From Streptomyces formicae (lineage in GTDB: Bacteria > Actinomycetota > Actinomycetes > Streptomycetales > Streptomycetaceae): 64,000 nt of DNA. A model generated the notes under the pieces. It saw only the letters and a program-made list of their open reading frames with translations. It was not told where the DNA came from and ran no database searches. Positions 43,301 to 51,575 of the stretch are shown here, in pieces. The translations under genes were made by a program, and so were the position numbers. The stretch covers positions 2,170,001-2,234,000 of the forward strand of contig NZ_CP071872.1 of the NCBI RefSeq assembly GCF_022647665.1, written 5' to 3'. Each line of letters opens with the position of its first letter. Within the stretch, counting starts at the first letter, position 1.

Positions 43301-43617
43301 GACGGCGACGCTACCGACGCGGTTTCGGGACAGGTCCCGGAATCACAATCCTCACTCAATCGACCGACATTTCGTCCGCACACGGGAGTCCGTCCGCTTC
43401 TCGACCAACGCCCGTGGGTTCGGGTGCCTCCAGGCCACGATGGCTTCATGCCCGACGACCACCGGAGACTGCCGGCAGACCGGACGCCAGCCTCTGGTCA
43501 CGGTCCAACGGCGTGAGAACGACGCGCCGCCGGGGCGGACGCCGCCCCTGACGCTCGTGGCATGACCAACTCCGGCTGAGCAGGCCGAGCCCGTGCTCGC
43601 TCGAGTCGGTCGTGCCG
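43301..43617. other. Intergenic region without recognisable feature
   Basis: This 317-bp stretch lies between the decayed CHAT gene and the L32 gene. Codon bias is weak in all frames, and I see no RNA gene, repeat or conserved coding fragment. Confidence 0.5.
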
Positions 43618-43788
43618 TCAGCCCTCGGGGCGGAGCAGCCCGCGCTCGTACGCCTTGGCGAGCCGCTGCGGCACGAGGTACGAGACGCCGTCGACGGTGA
43701 TCGGTACGAGCTGGGGCGTGGTGGCCTTCCACTGGGCGCGGCGGTGGCGGGTGTTGCTGCGGGACATCTTCCGCTTGGGTACGGCCAT
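43618..43788 (-). CDS. rpmF: 50S ribosomal protein L32, zinc-independent paralogue
   Basis: This 56-aa protein starts [20 protein letters not shown], the conserved L32 N-terminus. Where zinc-binding L32 carries Cys pairs, this copy has none ([20 protein letters not shown]). Such C-minus L32 paralogues replace the zinc form under zinc limitation and are Zur-repressed in Streptomyces. A Zur-like palindrome lies at 43831-43851, 43 bp upstream. Only the ATG at 43788 fits the family. Confidence 0.93.
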   Translation of the reverse strand: MAVPKRKMSRSNTRHRRAQWKATTPQLVPITVDGVSYLVPQRLAKAYERGLLRPEG

Positions 43789-43830
43789 GGTTCCGGGTCC
43801 TTTCCGAGGTGGTGCGAGGCAGAGGCTATA

Positions 43831-43851
43831 TGGAAATGGATCCCATTTCCA
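43831..43851 (-). promoter_or_regulatory. Probable Zur box upstream of zinc-free L32
   Basis: A perfect inverted repeat with 9-bp arms TGGAAATGG and CCATTTCCA and a 3-bp spacer ATC resembles the Zur consensus (TGAAAATG with CATTTTCA arms). On the minus strand a CATATAG -10-like sequence follows directly, so binding would block the L32 promoter. Confidence 0.7.
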
Positions 43852-43920
43852 ATGGGGGGTTGCAGAGGGAGGCCGCGCACCGGTCCGGGCCGGGGCGGCG
43901 GGCGGGGGCGGCGGCTCCAG

Positions 43921-44140
43921 GTGGTCACGGTGACCGACGCCGGCCATCTCGCCCGTATCCACGAGACGGCCCGGCTGGTCCAGGCCGCCGGTGCTCCCCG
44001 ACAAGGTCGTCGAACAGGTGCGGCGCCCGCTCGTCGATGTACTGGAACTGCGGGGCTGCCGATTCGAGTACGGGGCCCTGCTGGGGCATCCGCCGCGGCT
44101 GGAGCAGGACGGCGGCGTGGTCATGGGGCGGGGGTGCTGA
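43921..44140 (+). pseudogene. Short decayed fragment of a sensor-like protein
   Basis: Two coding-like pieces in different frames ([19 protein letters not shown], then [19 protein letters not shown] and [19 protein letters not shown]) look like the C-terminal part of a Streptomyces membrane sensor-like protein. A one-base shift near 43990 separates them, and no N-terminal part is present. The parent family is not certain. Confidence 0.45.
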
Positions 44141-44222
44141 CCCGCCGCCCTGCGGGCTCCTTGACCGTGATCGAAGGGGGCGAAAGGTAACGTAAAGGTC
44201 AAGGTTCACGAAGGAGATGGTG

Positions 44223-44621
44223 ATGGCGCGGCTCACTGACAAGGTGCGCAAGCTGTTCGACGGCAAGAACTTCGCCGTGCTGTCGACGCTCGAACCGGAC
44301 GGCAAGCCGCATTCGACCGTCGTCTGGGTGAGGCGCGACGGCGATGACATCCTGTTCGCGCTGCCCAAGAGCCGCCGCAAGACTGCCAACTTGAGGCGGG
44401 ACCCGCGGGTGGCCGTGGTGGTCTTCGATGCCGCCAACCCCTATGAGAGCGTCCAGGTGCAGGGTACCGCGTCCATCGAGGACGACCCGGAAGGCATCCT
44501 GGTCGACGAGCTCTCGCGCAAGTACACGGGCGGCCCGTATCCCGGCTTCGCCGGGCCGGATCCGCAATGGGTGATCGCGAGGATCACGGCCGACAAGGTC
44601 ACCACCAGCTGGCCGGACTGA
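44223..44621 (+). CDS. PPOX-class F420-dependent enzyme
   Basis: This 132-aa split-barrel protein contains FAVLSTLEPDGKPHSTVVWV, LFALPKSRRKTANLRRDPRV and ESVQVQGTASIEDD, the layout of actinobacterial F420H2-binding PPOX proteins. The ATG at 44223 is chosen because AAGGAG lies six bases upstream; the earlier ATG at 44217 abuts that site. The physiological substrate is unknown. Confidence 0.88.
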   Translation: MARLTDKVRKLFDGKNFAVLSTLEPDGKPHSTVVWVRRDGDDILFALPKSRRKTANLRRDPRVAVVVFDAANPYESVQVQGTASIEDDPEGILVDELSRKYTGGPYPGFAGPDPQWVIARITADKVTTSWPD

Positions 44622-44659
44622 TGAGCCGTCGGCCGGTGGCGGTCGCCGCAGGAGCGGGG

Positions 44660-45004
44660 TCAGTCGTCCGTGGTGGAGAACCTCGTGGCGAGGCTGCGAT
44701 GCCGGTCCGCGACCAGCCGTGCCTGACCGACGGTGATGGTCGACCCGGGCATGCTCCCCAACCGTTCGACCTCGTCGGCGGTGCGCAGGTGCTGCCGGCG
44801 GGCGTGCTCCCGGCAGGACAGGCACGTGACGCTCTCCGGCCGTGGGGAGGTCATCGCGTACGCCACTCGGAGCCCGCATCCAGTGGCGACGATGCTGGGC
44901 AGATCACCGGCGAGGCCGAACGTGGCCGCCACCACGTCGCGGACCGCGGCGCCGGCGCGGACCACGTTCAGCTCGACGTGGATGTGCGGATCGCTGCCGT
45001 CCAT
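44660..45004 (-). CDS. Conserved hypothetical protein with a CxxC motif
   Basis: This 114-aa protein begins MDGSDPHIHVELNVVRAGA and contains TCLSCREHARRQHL (CxxC). The ATG at 45004 has GGGAGG four bases upstream; the longer open frame to 45178 lies inside the neighbouring phosphatase gene. No family is recognised. It is 13 bp downstream of the phosphatase-like gene and probably co-transcribed. Confidence 0.65.
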   Translation of the reverse strand: MDGSDPHIHVELNVVRAGAAVRDVVAATFGLAGDLPSIVATGCGLRVAYAMTSPRPESVTCLSCREHARRQHLRTADEVERLGSMPGSTITVGQARLVADRHRSLATRFSTTDD

Positions 45005-45017
45005 TCGCCCTCCCGCC

Positions 45018-45605
45018 TCACGTGCCGTCTCCGTGCTGCGCCTCCAGGGGACTGCCGCACCGGAGGTTCCAACGCTCGGCCCGGCCGCTGAGTTCCGTGG
45101 CGGTGAGGGGCCGGACGTCGAGGCGCCAGAAGGTCTGGGCGGGGGCCGAGAGGGCATGGAGCAGGGCGGCGCGGACAACGTCCGGTTCGGTGACGGCGAT
45201 GACGCGGCCGGTGCGCGTGTGGAGGGTGTCGAGCCACGTGCCGACGCGGGTACGGACGTCCAGCATTGATTCCCCGCCGTGGGGGGCGGAAGCCGGGTCG
45301 GCCAGCCAGGTGGCGACGGCTTGCCCCTCGGCGGACGCGACGGCGTCCAGCGTCCGGCCTCGCCAGCGGCCCATGTCGCAGGCGGCGAGCTCGGCCAGCG
45401 GTTCGGCGTCCAGGCCGAGGGCCCGGGCGGTTCGGCGGCAGCGCAGCGACGGCGAGGTGTAGGCGTACGCGGCCGGGGCGAGGGTGTTCGCGACGGCCTC
45501 GGCGCGGGCGATACCGGCGGGGTCGAGAGGGCCGTCGTCGTCGAACCGGACGTCGCGCAGCGCTTCGCTCGTCGCGGGGGAGATCAGCGTCACCCGTACC
45601 GTCAT
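45018..45605 (-). CDS. Histidine-phosphatase-fold protein lacking the RHG motif
   Basis: This 195-aa protein has phosphoglycerate-mutase-like features: AYTSPSLRCRRTARALGLDA, MGRWRGRTLDA and THTRTGRVIAVTEPDVVRA. At the N-terminus the catalytic RHG(E) motif is replaced by LISPATSEA. The fold may be kept for binding, with catalysis lost. It is divergent from the cobalamin riboswitch and cbtBA and shares that promoter region, recalling CobC-type enzymes of cobalamin salvage. The ATG at 45605 has GGAGG five bases upstream. Confidence 0.78.
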   Translation of the reverse strand: MTVRVTLISPATSEALRDVRFDDDGPLDPAGIARAEAVANTLAPAAYAYTSPSLRCRRTARALGLDAEPLAELAACDMGRWRGRTLDAVASAEGQAVATWLADPASAPHGGESMLDVRTRVGTWLDTLHTRTGRVIAVTEPDVVRAALLHALSAPAQTFWRLDVRPLTATELSGRAERWNLRCGSPLEAQHGDGT

Positions 45606-45745
45606 CGGTTCCTCCGGTCGGCTGCCGTACGGCAGTTGTCGGGCGCGCACCCTACCGGCGGGGGCGTGCGGACGTGATACCGGACTCACGCCCTTGGCCG
45701 CAGGTCCGGCGCGCGGTACGGTCACGGACGACATTTCAACAACGC

Positions 45746-45859
45746 GACGACGGCGAGACGGAAGTCCGGTGAGAATCCGGCACGGTCGCGCCACTGTATG
45801 CCGCAGGGCTGCCCCGGTAGGGGCGGTGCCGCGGTGAGTCAGACCCGTGGGCCGTCGTC
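45746..45859 (+). ncRNA. Cobalamin riboswitch
   Basis: A closing stem pairs GACGACGGC (45746-45754) with GCCGTCGTC (45851-45859). Inside are the conserved AAGTCCGGTGAGAATCCGGC core and the B12 box GCGCCACTG (45788-45796). It precedes cbtB by 45 bp, with a GAGGAGG ribosome-binding site between. It should repress the cobalt transporter genes when adenosylcobalamin is abundant. Confidence 0.9.
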
Positions 45860-45903
45860 CTGCACCACCGTATGGGACGCGTGTTCCCGAGGAGGTTCCC
45901 ACC

Positions 45904-46131
45904 ATGGCCGAGGCTGTCGTCTCCGCTGCCGTACCCACCCCTTCCGTTCCTGTGCCGGCCCCTCTTCCCGTGCGCGCGGTACTGCCCTGGGCGGTGTTCG
46001 TCGGCCTCCTGGCGCTGATCGCGCTGTACTTCGTCGGCGCCGAGCAGGGCGCCACGTCGGTCTTCGCGGGCGCCGGCGTGCACGAGTGGGTGCACGACGG
46101 GCGTCACCTGCTCGGCTTCCCCTGCCACTGA
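45904..46131 (+). CDS. cbtB: CbtB-type cobalt transporter subunit
   Basis: This 75-aa small membrane protein has one hydrophobic helix (VLPWAVFVGLLALIALYFVG) and the His-rich C-terminal metal motif (HEWVHDGRHLLGFPCH) of CbtB. With CbtA it forms a predicted cobalt uptake system under cobalamin riboswitch control. The ATG at 45904 follows GAGGAGG. Confidence 0.92.
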   Translation: MAEAVVSAAVPTPSVPVPAPLPVRAVLPWAVFVGLLALIALYFVGAEQGATSVFAGAGVHEWVHDGRHLLGFPCH

Positions 46132-46144
46132 GAGGCGACCGCAC

Positions 46145-46978
46145 GTGTACGCCTCAACAGCGTCAACAGTCAGGAATCTGCTGGTCCGTGGCATGCTCGC
46201 GGGCCTGATCGCCGGACTCTTCGCCTTCGCCGTGGCCTATGCGGTGGGTGAGCCCGCTGTGGACGGCTCGATCGCGGTGGAGGAGGCCCAGGCCGCCCAG
46301 GAGGCTCATGCCGGGCACGGCGGCGGCGCGCCCGCGGAAGCCGACGAGGCGGCCGGCGAGGAAGAGGAAGAGGAACTGGTCAGCCGTCCGGTGCAGTCGA
46401 CCGCCGGTCTGGCCACCGGCGTTCTCGTGTACGGGGTCGCGCTGGGCGGCATCGCCGCCCTGGCGTTCTCCTTCGTCCTGGGACGTGTGGGCCGGTTCAG
46501 CCCGCGGGCGACCGCGGCGCTCACGGCGGCGGCCGCCTTCACCACCGTGTACCTGGTGCCGTTCCTGAAGTACCCGGCAACGCCGCCGGCGGTCGGGAAC
46601 CCGGACACGATCGGGAAGCGCACCACGCTGTTCTTCCTGATGATCCTGCTCAGCGTGCTGCTCGGCATCGCCGCGGTCGTCGTCGGACGCAGACTCGCAC
46701 CGCGTCTGGGCAACTGGAACGCGACGCTGGCCGCCGGGGCGGGCTTCATCGCCGTCGTGGCCGTCGCGTTCGTGTTCCTGCCGGCGAACGACGACGCGGT
46801 CAAGCCAGGCTTCCCCGCAGCCCTGTTGTGGGAGTTCAGGGTTGCATCGCTGGCCGTCCAGGCCGTGTTGTGGACCGTATTCGGAGTCGTCTTCGGCGTG
46901 CTGGCCCAGCGTCTGCTGGCCCCGCGCACGGTCGGCGCCGAGGCAACCGCGGGGCAGGGCTCGCCCGCCCTCGGCTGA
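46145..46978 (+). CDS. cbtA: CbtA-type cobalt transporter subunit
   Basis: This 277-aa membrane protein has about five to six helices and a cytoplasmic or loop segment rich in His and Glu (HAGHGGGAPAEADEAAGEEE). It starts at GTG 46145, 13 bp after cbtB. The pattern RNLLVRGMLAGLIAGLFAFA and FLKYPATPPAVGNPDTI matches CbtA. It works with CbtB in cobalt import for cobalamin synthesis. Confidence 0.92.
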   Translation: MYASTASTVRNLLVRGMLAGLIAGLFAFAVAYAVGEPAVDGSIAVEEAQAAQEAHAGHGGGAPAEADEAAGEEEEEELVSRPVQSTAGLATGVLVYGVALGGIAALAFSFVLGRVGRFSPRATAALTAAAAFTTVYLVPFLKYPATPPAVGNPDTIGKRTTLFFLMILLSVLLGIAAVVVGRRLAPRLGNWNATLAAGAGFIAVVAVAFVFLPANDDAVKPGFPAALLWEFRVASLAVQAVLWTVFGVVFGVLAQRLLAPRTVGAEATAGQGSPALG

Positions 46979-47035
46979 CCCCGCACCACACGGGCCGCAC
47001 CACACCGACTGCGGCTCCTCGCGTCGCCGCACCGC

Positions 47036-48286
47036 TCAGCCTGGTCGTTCCTCCCGGCCGACCGTGGCCGCGGTGGTGGCGGCATGGATCAGGTACTCCA
47101 GGGGCCCGCGCCGGAAGGCGCGGGTCCAGGCGAGGGCCGCCGCCATCGCCGTCACGGCGAAGAGGAGCAGCACCGGCAGGTCGGCGGAGTCCGGCAGTCC
47201 GACGATGTCCAGGGCCCTGATGGCCAGGATGTGGCCGACGTAGGCGGTCAGCGCGACCGAGCCGACCGCGATGACGGGCGAGGCCGCCCACCGCAGGTGC
47301 GCCGACCGGTCGGTGACCATGACGCAGACGGCCAGGACCAGGAGGGCGACGCCGGCGTTGCCCAGGACGGACCACGTCGTCTGACTGTGCGGCGCGGCCA
47401 CCAGCAGCCAGGCGGGCATACCGGGGACGGGGTGCTCGCCCACGCCGTCGGACCACCAGGCCGATGCCGCGGCCGTGGTGCCCGAGGCCGCGTTCACACC
47501 GGCGAGCGCGCCCGGGACCAGGTGCAGGGCCAGCCACGACCCTCCGTAGCCGAGCACGGCCAGCGCGCCGCCGCACAGGGCGACCCTGGGAAGGACTCCG
47601 GGCCGGCCCAGGTCGAGCTTGGCCACCGCCATGCCCGCGATGACGAAGGGCAGCCAGGTCAGCACCGGGTACGCGCCCGTGATGAAGAGCTCGACGAACC
47701 CGTCCGAGCCGGTGACCCGGGCCAGGGGATCGTGGGCGACGACCGAGTTAGCCCAGGTCCCACCGTCGACCGCGGCCCGGAGCTCGTACAGGACCAGGGG
47801 CAGGACGAGCGCGGCCGACGCGGCGATGAGGGCCAGAGTGGCGGCCCGCAGCCGGCGGAGCGGAAGCGCGAGGACGAAGAGCACCCCGAACTGGGCGAGG
47901 ATCACGTCGACATCCGTGTCCAGCCAGGTCAGGGCATACCCCAGGGCGATCAGGACGGCGGAGCGGATCACCACCCCGACCACGGCCTGCTGCCCCGCGA
48001 GCCCGGTCCGCGACAGCGGCCTACCGGTGAGCAGGATCAGGGAGAACCCCGCGAGCACGGCGAACAGGGCGGAGGACCGGCCGCGCGCCACCTCCATCAC
48101 CCAGCCCAGCGGGCCGCCCACCGACGGACCGGGGCCGACGTGTGCGGCGAACATCCCCAGGATCGCCAGACCCCGGGCGAGGTCCAGGCCGATCAGCCTC
48201 CCCGTCGATGGCGTACGGGGTGGGCGACCTGCCTCGGCCGAGGGCGCTGCCTCGGGGGTCACGGGGGGTGACGCGTTCCACCTCAT
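47036..48286 (-). CDS. DUF418/DUF1624-type polytopic membrane protein (acyltransferase-like)
   Basis: This 416-aa protein has about ten predicted helices. It begins after a Pro-rich tail with RLIGLDLARGLAILGMFAAH, the conserved start of the heparan-glucosaminide acetyltransferase-like/DUF1624 superfamily, and ends with an AYVGHILAIRAL region and Arg-rich tail typical of DUF418. The ATG at 48286 gives the common length. The function is unproven, but acyl-group transfer across the membrane is the family hypothesis. It converges on cbtA with a 57-bp gap. The 308-bp region to its right (48287-48594) shows nothing recognisable. Confidence 0.8.
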   Translation of the reverse strand: MRWNASPPVTPEAAPSAEAGRPPRTPSTGRLIGLDLARGLAILGMFAAHVGPGPSVGGPLGWVMEVARGRSSALFAVLAGFSLILLTGRPLSRTGLAGQQAVVGVVIRSAVLIALGYALTWLDTDVDVILAQFGVLFVLALPLRRLRAATLALIAASAALVLPLVLYELRAAVDGGTWANSVVAHDPLARVTGSDGFVELFITGAYPVLTWLPFVIAGMAVAKLDLGRPGVLPRVALCGGALAVLGYGGSWLALHLVPGALAGVNAASGTTAAASAWWSDGVGEHPVPGMPAWLLVAAPHSQTTWSVLGNAGVALLVLAVCVMVTDRSAHLRWAASPVIAVGSVALTAYVGHILAIRALDIVGLPDSADLPVLLLFAVTAMAAALAWTRAFRRGPLEYLIHAATTAATVGREERPG

Positions 48287-48594
48287 CTGCCCAGGGTCAT
48301 GAGCGATGCCGGTTTCAACCACCCGGCATGCGGCTGGTGCCACCCCGCCGAATGGCTGACGAGCGGCCGGGGACCTGCCCGGAGGCGGCGGCGGACATTC
48401 CGGCGGAGGACGTCCCGGCAGCAGGGGCCGGCGGGGCGGGGCGGCCGGCGTCCGGTGCGTGCCATCGCACACCGGGGGATCATCCTCGGGCCGGGATGTA
48501 CTCGGATGCTCCGACACCGCGGCCTTGGCCGCCTCCTGTGCCGAAGGGCCGGCTGCCGGGGACGGCGTGTTGGGCGGAATGTGTCGGACACGGC

Positions 48595-49853
48595 CTACGA
48601 ACGCGCCGGAGCGTACCGGCTGCCGGGGCGGGCCAGGCCCAGATGGCCGCGGAGCGTCATGGCCTCGTAGGCGGTGCGGAAGGCCCGGCGTCGGTGCAGC
48701 TCGGGGACCAGGCCACGGGTGATCGCGGCGAGGTCGTGCGGCAGCGTGCCCGGACGCAGCCGGAAGCCGTCGAGCCCGGCGGAGCGCCAGTCGAGCAACA
48801 GGTCTGCGAGGTCGCCGGGGGTGCCCGTGAAGACCTCGGCGTCCGAGGCGAGCTCCGCGCCGGCCAGGGCGTCCAGGCGGGCCTTGCGCCGGGCGGCGGC
48901 GCCCGGCTCGGCGTCCAGGAAGACGAGGAGATCGGCGAACCTCTTGAGGGGCCGGTCCCGCACGTCCCGGCCGGTACGCGCCACGGCCTCGTCGACCTGC
49001 GCGAGGACCGCCCCGGCGCCCGCGCGGTCGTGCGGGTGACGAAGACGACGTCGGAGGCGCGGGCCGCGAACTCGTACGGCACGGAAGCGTGCGCGAGGCT
49101 CGCGACCAGCGGCTGGCCCTGCGGCGGGCGGGGTGTGATCGAGGGGCCGCGCACGCTGAAGTGCGGGCCTTCGAAGTCGATGGGGTGCAGCTTGTCGCGG
49201 TCGATGAAGCGGCCCGTCGCGGCATCCCGTATCTCGGCGTCGTCCTGCCAGCTGTCCCACAGCCGCCGCGCCACCTCCACCACGTCGGCGGCCTCCGCGA
49301 ACAGCGGGCGCAGCCGCGCGGCGATCAGCTCCGGGTCGCGCACGTCGTCGTCGGTCAGCTGCGGTGTCGTACGGCGGCCGAAGTGCGTGGCGTCGGCGGC
49401 GCGTGCGGAGATCTGCGGGCGCCAGCCGGCGCGGCCCCTGCTCGCGTGGTCGAGGGTCGCGATGCCGATGGCGAGGTGGAACGGCTCCGTATGGGTGACG
49501 TTCGTGGTCGGCACCAGGCCGATGTGCGTGGTGAGCGGAGCCAGGCGGGCCGCCAGCAGGACCGCGTCGAGGCCGCCCCTGACCTGGTCGGTGCGGTCGT
49601 CGGTGCGGTGGAAGGCGGCGGACTGGAGGCCGAGGGCGTCTTCGAGGGTGACGAAGTCGACGAGGCCGCGCTCGGCCTCGGCCACCAGCTCGGCCCAGTA
49701 TCCGGGCGTGAACAGGTCGCCGGGACGGGCGTCCGCGGCCCGCCAGGCGGCCGGGTGCCAGCCGGCGCCGTCGAGGGCGACGGCAAGGTGCAGCGGGGTG
49801 CCGATGCCGCTGTGCTCGGTCACGATGCCTCCGGTCGCCTTGTCTCCGCTCAC
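48595..49853 (-). pseudogene. Frameshifted LLM flavin monooxygenase (NtaA/SnaA-like)
   Basis: Codons from 49853 encode a flavin monooxygenase N-terminal and central region (VDFVTLEDALGLQ, GLVPTTNVTHTEPFHLAIGI and DGPHFxVRGP-like EGPHFSVRGPS). Near 49034-49036 the homology moves to another frame and continues as RFADLLVFLDAEPGAAARR and GTPGDLADLLLDW to a stop at 48595. Adding one G to the GGG at 49034-49036 restores the expected VTPHDRAGAG junction. The gene was the second of a pair and overlaps the upstream fragment by ATGA. Confidence 0.8.
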
Positions 49854-50227
49854 GATGCCTCCGTCGTCGACGTGCGCGACTGCCGCCGGGTGCGCCCCGG
49901 CCGTCGCAGGCCCAGGTGGTCCCGCAGCGTCGTCCCCGCGTACTCCTCGCGGAACACGCCCTTCTCCTGGAGCAGCGGCACCACCCGGTCCACGAGGTCG
50001 TCCAGACCGCCGGGCGTCAGATGCGGGACGAAGACGAAGCCGTCGGCGCCGTCGGTCTGCACGAAACGGTCGATGGCGTCGGCGACGGTGCGCGGGCTGC
50101 CGACGAAGGTCTGGCCTCCGCTGACCTCGATGACCAGCTCACGGATGCTCAACCCCCGTTCCTCCGCGAGCCAGCGCCACCGCCGCGCCGTCTCCTCCCG
50201 GCCCTTGCTGGCCCGGCCCCACCAGAA
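49850..50227 (-). pseudogene. C-terminal fragment of a second LLM monooxygenase
   Basis: Only the last 115 or so residues remain: WLAEERGLSIRELVIEVSGG, ADAIDRFVQTDGADGFVFVP and DRVVPLLQEKGVFREEYAG. Homology in this frame starts near 50227 with no start codon, then switches to conjugative-element sequence. It marks a recombination junction. An in-frame start for a 100-aa product exists near 50152 but is unlikely to be meaningful. Confidence 0.75.
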
Positions 50228-50540
50228 CCCCGGCCGCTCCGCCGAGCGCCATCAGCGGACCACGCCCCTCGGAGGGCAGGTAGCGCACCGCGAAACAGGC
50301 CCCGTACGGCACGCCCAGCAGCAGTACGGCATTCAGCAGCCCGTAGTGCGCCCACAGCCGATGCAGCACCAGCATCACCGCGAGGACGACCACGAACGTG
50401 ACCAGCTGCATCACCGAGTACGGGCCGCCCCACAGCCGGAAACCGTTCAACTCACCCACCACCAGCGGCAGGCGGCGGGCCTTCGTGTAGCACCGGCCCA
50501 CCAGCACGCCGTCGCCCTCGGCGGAGGTACGGTCGCCGGT
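50139..50540 (-). pseudogene. PrgI/TcpE-like conjugation membrane protein, C-terminally replaced
   Basis: The frame begins with ATG 50540 (MTGDRTSAEGDGVLVGRCYT), continues LNGFRLWGGPYSVMQLVTFV and a hydrophobic helix pair, as in the PrgI/TcpE-type proteins of actinobacterial conjugative elements. After about residue 105 (near 50230) it reads through the LLM fragment in the wrong frame, so its natural C-terminus is lost. Its start overlaps the upstream small membrane gene. Confidence 0.65.
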
Positions 50541-50842
50541 CATCGCGACGCTCCGCCGGAACCGTCGACCTGCACCGTGATGGCCGGCAGAGCGGAGTGG
50601 TCCTTCTCGATCTCCTCGGCCACCCGGTTGCTCAGCACGGTCTGGCTGGCGATAATCCCCAGCACGATCGCGCCGCCGATGGCCGTCGATCCGGCCTTCA
50701 CCACCGAGCGCGTCGCACCCCAGACGCCTGCGATCGAGGCGAGCCACATGATGACCAGAACGGTTCCGACCAGGAGCGCGATGATGTCCTTGCCGAGGCC
50801 GTTCCAGTCGTCGAGCACCCCCACAGCCAGCACTGAATCCAT
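50540..50842 (-). CDS. Small membrane protein of conjugative-element origin
   Basis: This 100-aa protein has two hydrophobic helices (IIALLVGTVLVIMWLASIAG and AIGGAIVLGIIASQTVL) and a short polar tail. Proteins of this size and topology lie between TcpC and PrgI/TcpE genes in Streptomyces conjugative elements and may be pilin- or VirB2-like, though no family is certain. It follows the TcpC-like gene with a one-base overlap. Confidence 0.65.
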   Translation of the reverse strand: MDSVLAVGVLDDWNGLGKDIIALLVGTVLVIMWLASIAGVWGATRSVVKAGSTAIGGAIVLGIIASQTVLSNRVAEEIEKDHSALPAITVQVDGSGGASR

Positions 50843-51432
50843 CAGTTCTTCCTCCCTGTTACCTGCGGATCTTCAAGAACGGGGGCCGCGCCGAGAGCGG
50901 CGACCTCCCAGCGGCCATCGCGCGCCCTGAGCTCCACCGCGTACGCGAGCGGCCATCCCGCACCGGACGGGCCGACTGCCTCGACCTCGACCAGGAGTCG
51001 CCGGCGCTGACCATCGCGGGGCTTCGCGGACTCAGCCGCATACGGGTCCCGCCTCCCGGCCTCCGCGAGCCGCTGCACCGCGGTCGCCGCGGACGGAGCC
51101 GGGGACACCGGTGAGATCGCCGTCCCGGGGGAGAGGTAGGGCTCCAGCTCCCCGCTGCCGGCCCGGTACGCGCTGAACACCGCCTGCAGCGTCTGTACGA
51201 CCGGCGCTGAGCTGCGCGCCTCGTGCATCGGCCCGTACGCCAACCCAGCGGCCTCACCGACCGGCGGCGCGGACACCTCTGCCGGCAACGTGGCCGCCAC
51301 CAGCACACCCCGGTCGACTTCCTTCACTGGGACTTGGAAGTACCGCAGCACCCCACCGCTGCCGGCAGCGCCGGCGGGCTGAACTGATACGTCCCGCGAC
51401 GGCTCCTGCCCGGCCGGGGTCACGCCGCCCAC
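50842..51432 (-). CDS. TcpC-like conjugal transfer protein, N-terminally truncated
   Basis: This 196-aa product carries only the C-terminal half of the TcpC family (GVLRYFQVPVKEVDRGVLVA, QTLQAVFSAYRAGSGELEPY with LSPGTAI, and a final WPLAYAVELRARDGRWEVAAL). The usual N-terminal membrane anchor and first NTF2-like domain are missing. A GTG at 51432 overlaps the upstream small gene by 13 bases. A protein without the anchor probably cannot support transfer. Confidence 0.7.
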   Translation of the reverse strand: MGGVTPAGQEPSRDVSVQPAGAAGSGGVLRYFQVPVKEVDRGVLVAATLPAEVSAPPVGEAAGLAYGPMHEARSSAPVVQTLQAVFSAYRAGSGELEPYLSPGTAISPVSPAPSAATAVQRLAEAGRRDPYAAESAKPRDGQRRRLLVEVEAVGPSGAGWPLAYAVELRARDGRWEVAALGAAPVLEDPQVTGRKN

Positions 51433-51575
51433 CGCAGCACGCCCGTCACGATCGCGGTCGCACCGGTGGACACCGTCACCCAGCCCGCCTCTTCACCCTC
51501 CGGCCCGCCGTACACGGTCTCCGCCGGCGCCCGCTCCTCCACCGCCGAACCCGGCGGCCTGCGCCACGCCTTCAT
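51420..51575 (-). CDS. Small hypothetical protein (51 aa)
   Basis: This short frame starts MKAWRRPPGSAVEERAPAET. Its ATG overlaps the stop of the upstream gene (ATGA), which supports translation. It ends inside the start of the TcpC-like gene. It may be the leftover N-terminus of a fused TcpC-type protein. No domain is recognised. Confidence 0.45.
   Translation of the reverse strand: MKAWRRPPGSAVEERAPAETVYGGPEGEEAGWVTVSTGATAIVTGVLRWAA

Noticed and set aside
48142..50124. A 660-codon rightward open frame opposite the LLM genes
   Set aside because: Antisense shadow; the leftward strand shows real LLM homology, albeit frameshifted.
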